DNA of 64,000 bases, from positions 1,116,001 to 1,180,000 of the forward strand of contig NZ_AP017655.1 of assembly GCF_002355855.1 (NCBI RefSeq), given 5' to 3'. The position numbers and the translations under genes were made by a program. The notes beneath the pieces were generated by a model, which worked only from the letters and a program-made list of their open reading frames with translations, had not been told where the DNA came from and searched no databases. This DNA comes from Sphingobium cloacae (lineage in GTDB: Bacteria; Pseudomonadota; Alphaproteobacteria; Sphingomonadales; Sphingomonadaceae). The stretch's first letter is position 1; each line of letters begins with the position of its first letter. Shown here one piece after another: positions 1-8,680 of the stretch.

Positions 1-127
1 AGCCCGCCAGCCCCAGGAGCAAGGCGGCCGCCGTGATTTCCCGCGCCATCCGGGGAATGGACACGGCATAGAACAGAACCGCCAGCACCAGCAGCGCGAG
101 GCCCGCGGCGACCACCCATCCCGTCAT
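1..127 (-). CDS. ccmI: cytochrome c biogenesis protein CcmI, N-terminal fragment
   Basis: This is the first 42 codons of a gene that continues beyond the left edge. The ATG overlaps the ccmH stop by 4 bp (ATGA). The visible peptide is one hydrophobic membrane helix followed by a basic stretch containing IPRMAREI, then the start of a second helix. This layout matches the N-terminus of CcmI/CycH, the apocytochrome c chaperone that normally follows ccmH. The TPR domain is outside the window, so the call rests on gene order and the N-terminal pattern. Confidence 0.75.
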   Translation of the reverse strand, partial: MTGWVVAAGLALLVLAVLFYAVSIPRMAREITAAALLLGLAG

Positions 128-534
128 GGCCGTTTCCTCCGCTTGATTCGCCCGCGCAGCAGCAGCAGCCCCAGCGCCAGCAACACCACCGGCGCGCCCC
201 AGAGCGGCCACAGGATCGGCGCGGCGGTCGGTTCATAGCTCACCCAATCGCCATAACGCTCGATCAGCCAGGCGCGGATATGCTCCGGCTGCTCGCCCGC
301 CATGATCCGCTGGCGAATCTCCGATCGCATGTCGCCCGCCATGCTGGCATGGCTGTCGGCGATGGACTGGCTCTGGCAGGTGAGGCAGCGGATCGTCTCC
401 ATCAGCACCCGCGCCTTCTTCTCCAGCGCCGGGTCGTCGATCTGCCGGTCGGCATAGGGCGCGGGCGGCAGCGCGGACTGGGCCAGCACCGGCGCGCCCG
501 CCAGCATCAGCAGAAGGGCCAGCAGCGCCCTCAT
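124..534 (-). CDS. ccmH: cytochrome c maturation protein CcmH
   Basis: This 136-aa protein is a membrane-anchored thiol-disulfide component of the periplasmic system I haem-ligation complex; it helps keep the apocytochrome CXXCH cysteines reduced. It has a signal peptide (residues 1-19), the family motif RCLTC (C50 and C53), and a C-terminal membrane helix near 106-126 followed by a basic tail. The start was chosen at 534 because it gives the signal peptide and overlaps the ccmG stop as ATGA; upstream in-frame sequence is a shadow of ccmG. It is coupled to ccmG and ccmI. Confidence 0.93.
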   Translation of the reverse strand: MRALLALLLMLAGAPVLAQSALPPAPYADRQIDDPALEKKARVLMETIRCLTCQSQSIADSHASMAGDMRSEIRQRIMAGEQPEHIRAWLIERYGDWVSYEPTAAPILWPLWGAPVVLLALGLLLLRGRIKRRKRP

Positions 535-1058
535 CGCGCGGCCCTCAGCCGGTCGAGGATCATCGGCACGTCGTCCGCCCGGATGTCGCCGATATGCTGA
601 TAGGCGATCTGCCCCTTGCCATCGATCACGAACGTCTCCGGCACGCCGGACGATCCCAGCGCGATCTGCACGGCGCTGCGGGCGTCGAGGCCGATGCGGG
701 CATAGGGATTGCCGTAGCGGGCGAGGAAGCGGTCCACATCGGTCCGCGCATCGCGAATCGCGATGGCGTCGATCTCCACGCCCGCCTGTTTGAGCGCCAT
801 CAGCTGCGGCGCTTCCGCCGCGCAGGGCACGCACCAGCTGGCGAAGATGTTGAGCAGGCGCGGCCTGCCGGTCGCAAGCTGCGCGCTCGCCAGCGCGGGC
901 CGGTCGCTCGCCGCCGCCGGAAGGGTGAAGGCGGGCAAGGGCTTGCCCACCAGCTTGGACGTGATGAGCCGGTCGTCGGGCTTGAGCAGCCCGCTCGCGA
1001 ACAGGCCGAAAAAGCCGAGGAACAGGACCAGCGGCAGCCAGATCAGCGCTTTCCTCAT
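531..1058 (-). CDS. ccmG: thiol:disulfide interchange protein CcmG/DsbE
   Basis: This 175-aa thioredoxin-fold protein is membrane anchored and acts in the periplasm. It supplies reductant to the CcmH/apocytochrome relay. It has an N-terminal helix (about residues 4-22), then a thioredoxin domain with the active site WCVPC and the cis-proline loop GVPET. The ATG at 1058 overlaps the ccmF stop (ATGA) and precedes the signal anchor directly. A start 11 codons upstream is possible but lies inside ccmF. The order F-G-H-I is the standard ccm operon order. Confidence 0.94.
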   Translation of the reverse strand: MRKALIWLPLVLFLGFFGLFASGLLKPDDRLITSKLVGKPLPAFTLPAAASDRPALASAQLATGRPRLLNIFASWCVPCAAEAPQLMALKQAGVEIDAIAIRDARTDVDRFLARYGNPYARIGLDARSAVQIALGSSGVPETFVIDGKGQIAYQHIGDIRADDVPMILDRLRAAR

Positions 1059-2983
1059 GCCGCCGCCCTCGCCCGCCATTTCATCAGCCATCCGCGCCGC
1101 TCACGCCCTATCAGCGCCAGCACGCCGCCCAGCGCGATCATGAAGCCGCCCAGCCAGATGAAGGTCACGAACGGCTTCCACCAGACGCGGACCTGCCAGC
1201 GGCCATCCTCCGTTTCCTGCCCCAGCACGACATAAAGCTGCCCGTTCCAGCGGGTCAGCAGCGCCGCTTCGGTCGTGGTCGTCGGCGGGGAAGCGAAGAA
1301 ACGCGATTGCGGATGGATGGCGATCGCCCTGCCGCCGCCCCGGCTCGCGCTCATGTCCGCCTGCAACGCCGTCCAGTTGTCGCCGGCCATCGGCATGATC
1401 TTGTCGAAGTGCAGCTTCCAGCCGGCCGTCTCGATGGTGTCGCCGGGCCGCGCGGCCACCAGCTTCTCCACGGTGAAGGCGGAATCGGACGCCATGCCGC
1501 CCAGACTGACCGCGCAGCCCAGATGCGCGATCACCATGCCCCAGGTGAAGAGCGGCGTGCGGCGCAGGTTTCGCTTCCACAGGGGCGCGAGGCTCCCCAC
1601 GCCCACGCCCGTCGCGACCACAAGGCCGAGCAGGGGCAATAGGCCGATCCGCCCCCAGGCCAGCGCCACGACCAGCGCCAATGTCACGAGCGCGACGATC
1701 CCCGGCACCAGCAATCGCCCCGCCACGGCGCGGAAACGGTCCCGTCGCCAGCGCGTGAGCGGCCCGGCGGCCATCGCGATCAGCAGCAGCAGCGCGATCG
1801 GCCCCGCGATCCGGTCGAAATAGGGCGCGCCCACCGAAACCTTGTGCCCGAACGCCTCCGTCAGCAGCGGATAGAGCGTCCCGATCAGCACCAGCCCCAA
1901 TATGACCGACAACAGCAGGTTGTTGACCACCAGCATCGTCTCGCGGCTCACCAGTTCGAAGGGCGCGCCTTCCCGCACGGCCCCGATCCGCCAGCCGAAC
2001 AGCGCGAACGCGCCGCCGATATAGATCGCCAGCAGGGCCAGGATGAAGCTGCCCCGCTCCGGGTCGACAGCGAAGGCGTGCACGCTCGTCAAAATGCCCG
2101 ACCGGACGAGGAAGGTGCCGACCATCGACATGGAAAAGGCGATCACGGCCAGCATCACCGTCCACGCGCGCAAGGCGTCCCGCGTCGCCAGCACCGTCAC
2201 GCTATGCAGCAGCGCCGTCGCCGCCAGCCACGGCATCAGCGAGGCATTCTCCACCGGGTCCCAGAACCACCAGCCGCCCCAGCCCAGTTCATAATAGGCC
2301 CAATAGCTGCCCGCCGTGATCCCCAGCGTCAGCATCACCCACGCCGCCAGCACCCATGGCCGCATCGCCCGCGCGAAGGCCGCGTCCACCTGCCGCGTCA
2401 GCAATGCTCCCACGGCAAAGGAAAAGGCCACCGACAGCCCCACATAGCCCAGATACAGCGTCGGCGGGTGAAAGGCGAGGCCGGGGTCCTGCAACAGCGG
2501 ATTGAGCCCCTGCCCGTCCGGCGGCGGCGGATCGATCCGGGCGAAGGGATTGGAAGAAAAAAGCAGGAACGCATAGAAACCCAGGCTGATCGCGGCCTGC
2601 GCGCCCAGCGTCGCCATATGGGCTTCACGCCGCAACGCCCGCTCGAACAGGGCGACCGCGCTTCCCGCGACGCCCATCACCGTCACCCAGAGCAGCATCG
2701 ACCCTTCGTGATTGCCCCACGTCCCGGCGAACTTGTAGAGCCACGGCTTCATCGAATGGCTGTTGGTGACGACCAGCATGACAGACATGTCCGACCGCAG
2801 GAACAGCAGGATCAGCAGCACGAAGGCCAGAGCCGTCAACGCGCCCTGCGACACCGCGACGGGCCGCACGGCGCCCAGCAACTCCCCCTTGCCCCCGGCC
2901 AGCCCCATCGCGACCAGCGCCAGTTGCAGCAGCGCGAGCGCCCCGGCCAGCCAGAGCGCCGCCAATCCGGCTTCCGCGATCAT
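1055..2983 (-). CDS. ccmF: haem lyase subunit CcmF
   Basis: This 642-aa polytopic inner-membrane protein is the core of the cytochrome c haem lyase; it receives haem from holo-CcmE and attaches it to apocytochrome c. The WWD haem-handling motif (WWFWDPVEN) lies near residues 233-243, and many hydrophobic segments span the protein. Its length is typical of the family. ATGA overlaps join it to ccmE upstream and ccmG downstream, so the proteins are probably made in a coupled manner. Confidence 0.97.
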   Translation of the reverse strand: MIAEAGLAALWLAGALALLQLALVAMGLAGGKGELLGAVRPVAVSQGALTALAFVLLILLFLRSDMSVMLVVTNSHSMKPWLYKFAGTWGNHEGSMLLWVTVMGVAGSAVALFERALRREAHMATLGAQAAISLGFYAFLLFSSNPFARIDPPPPDGQGLNPLLQDPGLAFHPPTLYLGYVGLSVAFSFAVGALLTRQVDAAFARAMRPWVLAAWVMLTLGITAGSYWAYYELGWGGWWFWDPVENASLMPWLAATALLHSVTVLATRDALRAWTVMLAVIAFSMSMVGTFLVRSGILTSVHAFAVDPERGSFILALLAIYIGGAFALFGWRIGAVREGAPFELVSRETMLVVNNLLLSVILGLVLIGTLYPLLTEAFGHKVSVGAPYFDRIAGPIALLLLIAMAAGPLTRWRRDRFRAVAGRLLVPGIVALVTLALVVALAWGRIGLLPLLGLVVATGVGVGSLAPLWKRNLRRTPLFTWGMVIAHLGCAVSLGGMASDSAFTVEKLVAARPGDTIETAGWKLHFDKIMPMAGDNWTALQADMSASRGGGRAIAIHPQSRFFASPPTTTTEAALLTRWNGQLYVVLGQETEDGRWQVRVWWKPFVTFIWLGGFMIALGGVLALIGRERRGWLMKWRARAAA

Positions 2984-3426
2984 GGCCTGGCCTTCATCTC
3001 GTGGGTTTTCTCGTCATATTGAATCCCCTCCAGCTCGCGCGGCATATAGCGTTCGTCATGCTTGGCGAGCAGGTTGGTGGCGAGGAAGATGCCCTTCGCG
3101 TCGAAAGCGCCCTCCGCGACCACGCCCGATCCTTCGCGGAACAGGTCCGGCGCGATGCCGCTGAACCGGGCGGGCACGGTCGCCTTGCCGTCCGTCACGT
3201 CGAAATGGATCGTCACGCCGTCCGCCGCGCGCTTCAGGCTGCCGCCCACGACCATGCCGCCCAGACGGATCGCCTTGCCCGGTTCCACGTCCTTCGTCTT
3301 CACATCGTCCGGCGTGTAGAAATAGGCCGCCTCGTCCTTCAGCGCCGACGCCGCGAGCAGGCCCGCGCCGATCAGCGCCGCCAGCGCGGCCAGCGCCAGG
3401 ATCAGCCGTTGATGCTTCGCCTTCAT
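2980..3426 (-). CDS. ccmE: haem chaperone CcmE
   Basis: This 148-aa periplasmic haem chaperone has one N-terminal membrane anchor (about residues 7-28) and an OB-fold domain. The conserved motif LAKHDERYMP holds the histidine that binds haem covalently and the nearby tyrosine that is an axial ligand. The charged tail after ELEGIQYDEK is usual for alphaproteobacteria. Its ATG overlaps the ccmD stop and its own stop overlaps ccmF. Confidence 0.96.
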   Translation of the reverse strand: MKAKHQRLILALAALAALIGAGLLAASALKDEAAYFYTPDDVKTKDVEPGKAIRLGGMVVGGSLKRAADGVTIHFDVTDGKATVPARFSGIAPDLFREGSGVVAEGAFDAKGIFLATNLLAKHDERYMPRELEGIQYDEKTHEMKARP

Positions 3427-3551
3427 GGCCGCGTCCTGTCCTCCGCCTGTCCTTCAGCCGCCCGCATCGCGCGCCAGCTCTGGATGACGACCGCCGCCGT
3501 CGCGACAAAGGCAAGCGCATAGGCCGCCGCCACGAAAGCCCATTGATTCAT
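3423..3551 (-). CDS. ccmD: haem exporter small subunit CcmD
   Basis: This is a 42-codon gene between ccmC and ccmE that is easily missed. It encodes MNQWAFVAAAYALAF followed by a single membrane helix and a charged tail (QSWRAMRAAEG, then acidic and basic residues). That is the usual layout of CcmD, which helps release holo-CcmE from the CcmABC complex. It starts 4 bp after the ccmC stop and overlaps ccmE by 4 bp. The family is poorly conserved, so position and topology carry the call. Confidence 0.85.
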   Translation of the reverse strand: MNQWAFVAAAYALAFVATAAVVIQSWRAMRAAEGQAEDRTRP

Positions 3552-3555
3552 CGCA

Positions 3556-4278
3556 TTATCCCCGCGCCAGACGCTGCATCCGCGCCTCTATCCGGTTGCG
3601 CGCCAGCAGCGTCCGCATCCGCATCAGCACGATCGCGCCGAACAACAGGCTGAATCCCAGCACCGTCAGCCCCAGCGGCCAGAGCAGCGACCCGTCGATG
3701 CTCGAACCGCGCAGGGTGATGCTCGGCCCCTGGTGCAGGCTGTTCCACCACACGACCGAGCGGTTGATGATCGGGATGTTGATCGCGCCGACCAGACCGA
3801 AGATCGCCGTCACCGGGCTGACGCCGCCTTGCCCCTGCCGCGCGCTGGCGTTGGCGAGCGCGATATAGCCCAGATAGAGGAACAGCAGCACCAGCATGGA
3901 GGTCATCCGCCCGTCCCATTCCCACCAGGTTCCCCAGGTGGGTCGCCCCCATATGGAGCCGGTGGCAAGGCAGATCGCGGTGAACAGCGCCCCCGGCGCG
4001 GCGATGGCGCGGCCCGCGACGGCGGCCAGCGGATGCTTCCACACCAGTTGCATCAGGGCGGCGATGGCGATCCCGGTCCATCCCCCCATGCCCAGCCACG
4101 CGGCGGGCACATGGATATAGAGGATGCGGACCGTTTCCCCCTGCAAATAATCGGCGGGCGTCAGGAAAAGGCCGCAGGCGCATCCGGCCAGCGTCAGCAG
4201 CAGCCCCGGCCACAGCAGCCAGCCGGTGAGCGGCCGCGCGATCTTCAAAAACCGGGCAGGATTGGCGAAACGATGCAT
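3556..4278 (-). CDS. ccmC: haem transporter/handling protein CcmC
   Basis: This 240-aa protein has six predicted membrane helices and the tryptophan-rich periplasmic haem motif WGTWWEWDGR near residues 115-125. It transfers haem to CcmE. It is the first gene of this leftward operon. The ABC exporter genes ccmA and ccmB are not next to it (purF lies upstream, divergent), so they are presumably elsewhere, an arrangement common in sphingomonads. The promoter should lie in the 171-bp gap shared with purF. Confidence 0.95.
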   Translation of the reverse strand: MHRFANPARFLKIARPLTGWLLWPGLLLTLAGCACGLFLTPADYLQGETVRILYIHVPAAWLGMGGWTGIAIAALMQLVWKHPLAAVAGRAIAAPGALFTAICLATGSIWGRPTWGTWWEWDGRMTSMLVLLFLYLGYIALANASARQGQGGVSPVTAIFGLVGAINIPIINRSVVWWNSLHQGPSITLRGSSIDGSLLWPLGLTVLGFSLLFGAIVLMRMRTLLARNRIEARMQRLARG

Positions 4279-4381
4279 CGGGACGTCTCTTTAGACGCGC
4301 CCGCCGCGCAACGCCAGTAGGGGTTTTCCGACATGCCGGGCAGGGCCGGGAAAAGGGCCCAAGCTTTTTTATGTCAAACAG

Positions 4382-4410
4382 GCGACAAATGAGGTGCGAG
4401 CGACTATATG
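4382..4410 (+). promoter_or_regulatory. possible sigma-70-type promoter for purF
   Basis: A GCGACA hexamer (4382-4387) is separated by 17 bp from TATATG (4405-4410), which puts a start site some 15 bp before the chosen purF ATG. Both hexamers match the consensus only in part. A T6 tract lies further upstream at 4365-4370. This is a visual call in a divergent ccmC/purF intergenic region. Confidence 0.3.
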
Positions 4411-4449
4411 CGCGGCATCGGCGCCCTATCGGGGCGGACAGGATCGGCT

Positions 4450-5928
4450 ATGGACCCGCTCACACCCATGTTGACTACACATCCGTTCGACGACGACAAG
4501 CTGCGCGAGGAATGCGGCATCTTCGGCGTTTCCAATGCTGAAACCGCATCGGCCATCGTGGCGCTCGGCCTTCACGCCCTGCAACATCGCGGGCAGGAGG
4601 CAGCGGGCATCACCAGCTGGGACGGCCATGGCTTCCACACGCATCGGGCCATGGGCCATGTCGCGGGCAATTTCGACCGCGACGAAGTGATTCGCGGCCT
4701 GCCGGGCCATTATGCCTGCGGCCATGTGCGCTATTCGACCACCGGCGAAACCTCGCTCCGCAACGTCCAGCCGCTTTATGCCGAACTCAATTCGGGCGGC
4801 TTCGCGATCGCCCATAACGGCAATATCTCCAACGCCATGAAGCTGCGCCGCGAACTCATCCGCCGCGGCTCCATCTTCCAGTCCACCTCCGACACCGAAG
4901 TCATCATCCATCTGGTCGCCACATCGACCTACCGGACGCTGCTCGACAAGTTCATCGACGCGCTGAAACAGGTGGAAGGCGCCTATTCCCTCATCGTCAT
5001 GACGCCCGAAGGCATGATCGCCTGCCGCGATCCGCTGGGCATCCGGCCGCTGGTGATGGGGAAGCTGGGCGACGCCACCGTCTTCGCCTCCGAAACCGTG
5101 GCCTTCGACGTGGTGGGCGGCGACTATATCCGCTCCATCGATCCGGGCGAACTGGTCATCGTCACCCATGACGGCGAAGTGCGCAGCCACCGCCCCTTCG
5201 GCGACAACCATCCCCGTCCCTGCATTTTCGAGCATGTCTATTTCAGCCGCCCCGATTCGATCGTCGACGGCTCCAGCGTCTATTCGGTCCGCAAGGCGAT
5301 CGGCGCGCAGCTCGCCATCGAAAATCCGGTGGACGCAGATCTGGTGATCCCCGTGCCCGACAGCGGCGTGCCCGCCGCCATCGGCTATGCCCAGCAATCG
5401 GGCATCCCCTTCGAACTGGGCATCATCCGCTCCCACTATATCGGCCGCACCTTCATCCAGCCTGGCGACAAGGTCCGCCATCTGGGCGTGAAGCTCAAGC
5501 ACAACGCCAACCGGGCGCTGATCGACGGCAAGAAGATCGTCCTCATCGACGATTCCATCGTGCGCGGCACCACCAGCCTCAAGATCGTGCAGATGATGCG
5601 CGAAGCGGGCGCGGCGCAGGTGCATATGCGGATCGCCAGCCCGCCCACGCGACATAGCTGCTTCTATGGCGTCGACACGCCCGAACGCGCCAAGCTGCTG
5701 GCGCACCGGCTCGACATCAACGGGATGCAGGAATTCATCCACGCCGACAGCCTGTCCTTCGTGTCCATCGACGGCCTCTACAAGGCGCTGGGCGAAGCGA
5801 AGCGGGCCGACATCCGGCCGCAATATTGCGACGCCTGCTTCACCGGCGACTATCCCACCACGCTCACCGACCAGGATGACGCCGTGGTCCAGAACCAGTT
5901 CGAAATGCTGGCCGAACGCGTGGTCTGA
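4450..5928 (+). CDS. purF: amidophosphoribosyltransferase (first step of purine synthesis)
   Basis: This 492-aa enzyme makes phosphoribosylamine from PRPP and glutamine. The N-terminal Ntn glutaminase domain starts at Cys22 (EECGIFGV) after a 21-residue propeptide, so it is the processed type. Four cysteines for a [4Fe-4S] cluster are visible in the contexts PCIFEH, SCFYGVD and YCDACF, as in the Bacillus-type enzyme. The PRPP loop VLIDDSIVRGTT lies near residues 364-376. The ATG at 4450 was preferred over 4408 (which sits in a possible -10 element) and 4468 because AGGA lies about 7 bp upstream. No cvpA is adjacent. Confidence 0.95.
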   Translation: MDPLTPMLTTHPFDDDKLREECGIFGVSNAETASAIVALGLHALQHRGQEAAGITSWDGHGFHTHRAMGHVAGNFDRDEVIRGLPGHYACGHVRYSTTGETSLRNVQPLYAELNSGGFAIAHNGNISNAMKLRRELIRRGSIFQSTSDTEVIIHLVATSTYRTLLDKFIDALKQVEGAYSLIVMTPEGMIACRDPLGIRPLVMGKLGDATVFASETVAFDVVGGDYIRSIDPGELVIVTHDGEVRSHRPFGDNHPRPCIFEHVYFSRPDSIVDGSSVYSVRKAIGAQLAIENPVDADLVIPVPDSGVPAAIGYAQQSGIPFELGIIRSHYIGRTFIQPGDKVRHLGVKLKHNANRALIDGKKIVLIDDSIVRGTTSLKIVQMMREAGAAQVHMRIASPPTRHSCFYGVDTPERAKLLAHRLDINGMQEFIHADSLSFVSIDGLYKALGEAKRADIRPQYCDACFTGDYPTTLTDQDDAVVQNQFEMLAERVV

Positions 5929-5941
5929 GGTTCAGACCACG
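5919..5941 (+). terminator. hairpin overlapping the purF stop codon
   Basis: A perfect 10-bp stem (CGTGGTCTGA with TCAGACCACG) closes a 3-nt loop, and its left arm contains the purF TGA. There is no T tract, so it may act as a 3' stabiliser or pause site rather than as an intrinsic terminator. Confidence 0.4.
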
Positions 5942-6007
5942 CCTGCCTCCGCTTCCCGCGCCCTGCAAATCGCCCCGCCCCGCGCGGGGACGAATGGAAA
6001 TCCGATC

Positions 6008-6721
6008 ATGACCGACACTCTTCCTCTTTCCGGCAAGCTCGCGCTCGTGACTGGCGCCAGCCGCGGCATCGGCGCCGCCACGGCCGAGGCGCTGGCGGCG
6101 GGGGGCGCGCATGTCATCCTGACCGCCCGCACCAGCGGCGCGCTGGAGGAAGTGGAAGAGCGCATCCACCAGGCCGGGGGCCATGCCACCATCGCCCCGC
6201 TCGACCTGATCGACGGGGAAAGCATCGGGCGGCTGGCGCAGGCCATCGGCGGACGCTGGCAGGCGCTCGACATCCTCGTGCTCAATGCCGCCACGCTGGG
6301 CTCGCTGGCCGCCGTCCCTGCGATCGACGCCAAGGAATTCGCGCGCCTGCTGACGCTCAACATCGCCGCGCCGCAAGCCCTGATCGCCGCCTTCGACGCC
6401 ATGCTGCGCGCCAGCAAGGACGCCCGCGTGGTGGCGCTGACCTCATCGGTAGGGGCCGCGCCGCGCGCCTATTGGGGCGCTTATGGCGCGTCGAAGGCCG
6501 CGCTGGAAACGCTGGTCGGCGCCTATGGCGAGGAAGTGAAGAACGTCTCCGCCATCCGCACCCATATCGTCGATCCGGGCGCGACCCGCACCGCGATGCG
6601 CGCCCGCGCCTTTCCCGGCGAAGACCCCGCCACGCTCAAGGGACCGGAAGCGGTGGCCGACGCCATCGTGGACATGATCGCGGCGGACACGCCCACCGGC
6701 TACCGCACGCGGATCGGCTAA
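6008..6721 (+). CDS. short-chain dehydrogenase/reductase family protein
   Basis: This 237-aa classical SDR has the Rossmann motif TGASRGIG (about residues 14-21), the NAG-equivalent LNAAT, an active-site serine in TSSV, and the YxxxK pair in YGASKAA. It is expected to be a cytoplasmic NAD(P)-dependent oxidoreductase. The substrate cannot be read from the sequence; sphingomonads often keep such a gene next to purF. It follows purF by 79 bp and converges with the CFA-synthase-like gene, with a 1-bp gap between stops. Confidence 0.85.
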   Translation: MTDTLPLSGKLALVTGASRGIGAATAEALAAGGAHVILTARTSGALEEVEERIHQAGGHATIAPLDLIDGESIGRLAQAIGGRWQALDILVLNAATLGSLAAVPAIDAKEFARLLTLNIAAPQALIAAFDAMLRASKDARVVALTSSVGAAPRAYWGAYGASKAALETLVGAYGEEVKNVSAIRTHIVDPGATRTAMRARAFPGEDPATLKGPEAVADAIVDMIAADTPTGYRTRIG

Positions 6722-6722
6722 T

Positions 6723-7988
6723 TCAGGCGGACTTCACCAGCGTCACCTGCGCCACGTCGATGGTGCCGCCCCGGAACCCGCCTTCGCAATACATGAGATA
6801 GTAGCGCCACAGGTCCACGAAACGCTGGTCGAAGCTGGCGGGCAGCCGCCCCGCATCGACCACCTGCTCGAACGTCTCGCGCCAGCGCCGCAGCGTTTCG
6901 GCATAATGCAGCCCGAAGCGGGAAACGTCCCGCCACTCCAGTCCCTGCCGTTCCGCAAGTGCCCGGAACCGGCTTTCCGACATCAGCATCCCGCCGGGGA
7001 AGACATAGGTCTGGATGAAATCCGCCCCCCGCGCATAGCTTTCGAAGATCGCGTCGTCGATCAGGATATACTGGATCGCCGCCCGCCCGCCCGGCTTCAG
7101 CAGCCGATGGATCGCCGCGATATAGTCGGGCCAGTAACGCTGCCCGACCGCCTCCACCATCTCCACGCTGGCGATGGCGTCATATTGACCCGCCGCATCG
7201 CGATAGTCGGTCAACAGGATGTTCGCGCCCGACCCCAGCCGGTCCCGCGCATAATCCGCCTGCTCGGTCGAGAGCGTCAGGCCGTCATAGCGCACGCCCC
7301 ACCGCTCCATCGCCCGCTCGCCAAGCCCTCCCCAGCCGCAGCCGATCTCCAGCAGGGCGTCCCCCTGCCGCAAGTCCAGACGATCCAGGATCGCATCGAC
7401 CTTGCGCCGCTGCGCATCCTCCAGCTCTTCCGAACGATCCTCAGGGTCCGCGAACAAGGCGCTGGAATAATGCATGTCGGCATCGAGCCACAGCGCGTAG
7501 AAGTCATTCCCCAGATCATAATGATAGGCGATGTTCCGGCGCGATCCGACGCGGCTGTTCCGCCGCGCCCAGTGCAGCGCCCGCCCGGCCCAGCGCATAG
7601 GCCCCCTCGGCCGCGCCACATTGCCGAGCGCCACGGCATTTTCCATGAACAGCGCGAAAAGCGGCACCGGATCGGGGCTGGTCCACTCTCCCGCCGCCCA
7701 TGCGCGATACCATCCCGCCGAACCGCCCGTCGCCAGCCGCAGCAGCGCGCGCCAGTGCGCCACATGCACCTCGCACACCGGCCCCGGAGCACGACCGCCC
7801 AGGATTCGCCGCGTCCCGTCCGGCAGCGATGCTTCCAGCGCGCCCGCCTCCAGCCCCGCGTCGATCCGGTCGAGCAGCTTGTGGAAGCGCGGCCCCACCA
7901 TCCGCGCCAGCAGGCTGGCCGGCCCATGGGCGGGAGGACGCCGGAGGCTCAACGCCGCCTTTTTCCGCCGGGGATCGATCGCATTCAT
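6723..7988 (-). CDS. cyclopropane-fatty-acyl-phospholipid synthase family methyltransferase
   Basis: This 421-aa SAM-dependent enzyme is of the CFAS/mycolic-acid-cyclopropane type. An N-terminal domain of about 150 residues precedes YHYDLGNDFY (the family's substrate-side signature) and the SAM motif LEIGCGWGG. The C-terminal segment has YVFPGG and RRWRETF, also typical. It would methylenate or methylate unsaturated fatty acyl chains of membrane phospholipids. A homologue acting on other lipids cannot be excluded, so no symbol is assigned. Confidence 0.85.
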   Translation of the reverse strand: MNAIDPRRKKAALSLRRPPAHGPASLLARMVGPRFHKLLDRIDAGLEAGALEASLPDGTRRILGGRAPGPVCEVHVAHWRALLRLATGGSAGWYRAWAAGEWTSPDPVPLFALFMENAVALGNVARPRGPMRWAGRALHWARRNSRVGSRRNIAYHYDLGNDFYALWLDADMHYSSALFADPEDRSEELEDAQRRKVDAILDRLDLRQGDALLEIGCGWGGLGERAMERWGVRYDGLTLSTEQADYARDRLGSGANILLTDYRDAAGQYDAIASVEMVEAVGQRYWPDYIAAIHRLLKPGGRAAIQYILIDDAIFESYARGADFIQTYVFPGGMLMSESRFRALAERQGLEWRDVSRFGLHYAETLRRWRETFEQVVDAGRLPASFDQRFVDLWRYYLMYCEGGFRGGTIDVAQVTLVKSA

Positions 7989-8149
7989 GCCATTCGCCTC
8001 CGCCTCGGGCCGCTTCGCGCCGCAATGTCGCGCGAAATCCGATTCAATCCATGGACGCGCGCCCTTGCCATGCCTATTTCATGTCCCGATTGTAAACGAT
8101 GTTCCCGCGCCATGGCGGAGACAAAGAGATATAGGGATTTGCGGCGACC

Positions 8150-8626
8150 ATGCCACAAAATGAAGAACCGGGTTACCGCCCCTGCGTCGGGGTCATGCTT
8201 GTCAACATGGACGGGCTGGTCTTCGTGGGCCAGCGAATCGACAACCGGGCGGAAGCCTGGCAGATGCCCCAGGGCGGCATCGACGAAGGCGAGGATGCGA
8301 AGGCGGCCGCGCTGCGCGAACTGGGCGAGGAAACCGGCATCGTCCACCGCCATGTGGAAATCATCGCCAAGGCGCGCGACGAGCATTTCTACGACCTGCC
8401 ACCCGAATTGATCGGTCAGATATGGGGCGGCAAATATCGCGGCCAGCGGCAGACATGGTTCCTCGCCCGCTTCCTGGGAGAGGACAGCGACATCGACATC
8501 GCGACCCCGCATCCCGAGTTCCGCGCATGGAAATGGACGGCGCCCGAAACGCTGCCGGACCTCATCGTCCCCTTCAAGCGCAAGCTCTACCGGGACATCG
8601 TGCAGGAGTTCCGGTCGCTGATCTGA
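8150..8626 (+). CDS. rppH: RNA 5' pyrophosphohydrolase (Nudix)
   Basis: This 158-aa protein resembles RppH/YgdP/InvA. It begins YRPCVGVML and has a complete Nudix box, from GGIDEGED through REL to EETGI, near residues 42-64. The sequence WQMPQGGI and the C-terminal FKRKLYRDIVQEF are characteristic of RppH. It removes pyrophosphate from triphosphorylated RNA 5' ends and so promotes RNase E-dependent decay. It is divergent from the CFA-synthase-like gene across a 161-bp gap. Confidence 0.92.
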   Translation: MPQNEEPGYRPCVGVMLVNMDGLVFVGQRIDNRAEAWQMPQGGIDEGEDAKAAALRELGEETGIVHRHVEIIAKARDEHFYDLPPELIGQIWGGKYRGQRQTWFLARFLGEDSDIDIATPHPEFRAWKWTAPETLPDLIVPFKRKLYRDIVQEFRSLI

Positions 8627-8680
8627 GTCGGTTCATCCCATCGGGGTTATATTTCGCGGACGAGCGGCTATGAGGGCGCG

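Noticed and set aside
4408..4449. Upstream ATG (4408) as the purF start
   Set aside because: It overlaps a possible -10 element and has no ribosome binding site; the 4450 start has AGGA at good spacing and gives a normal propeptide length.
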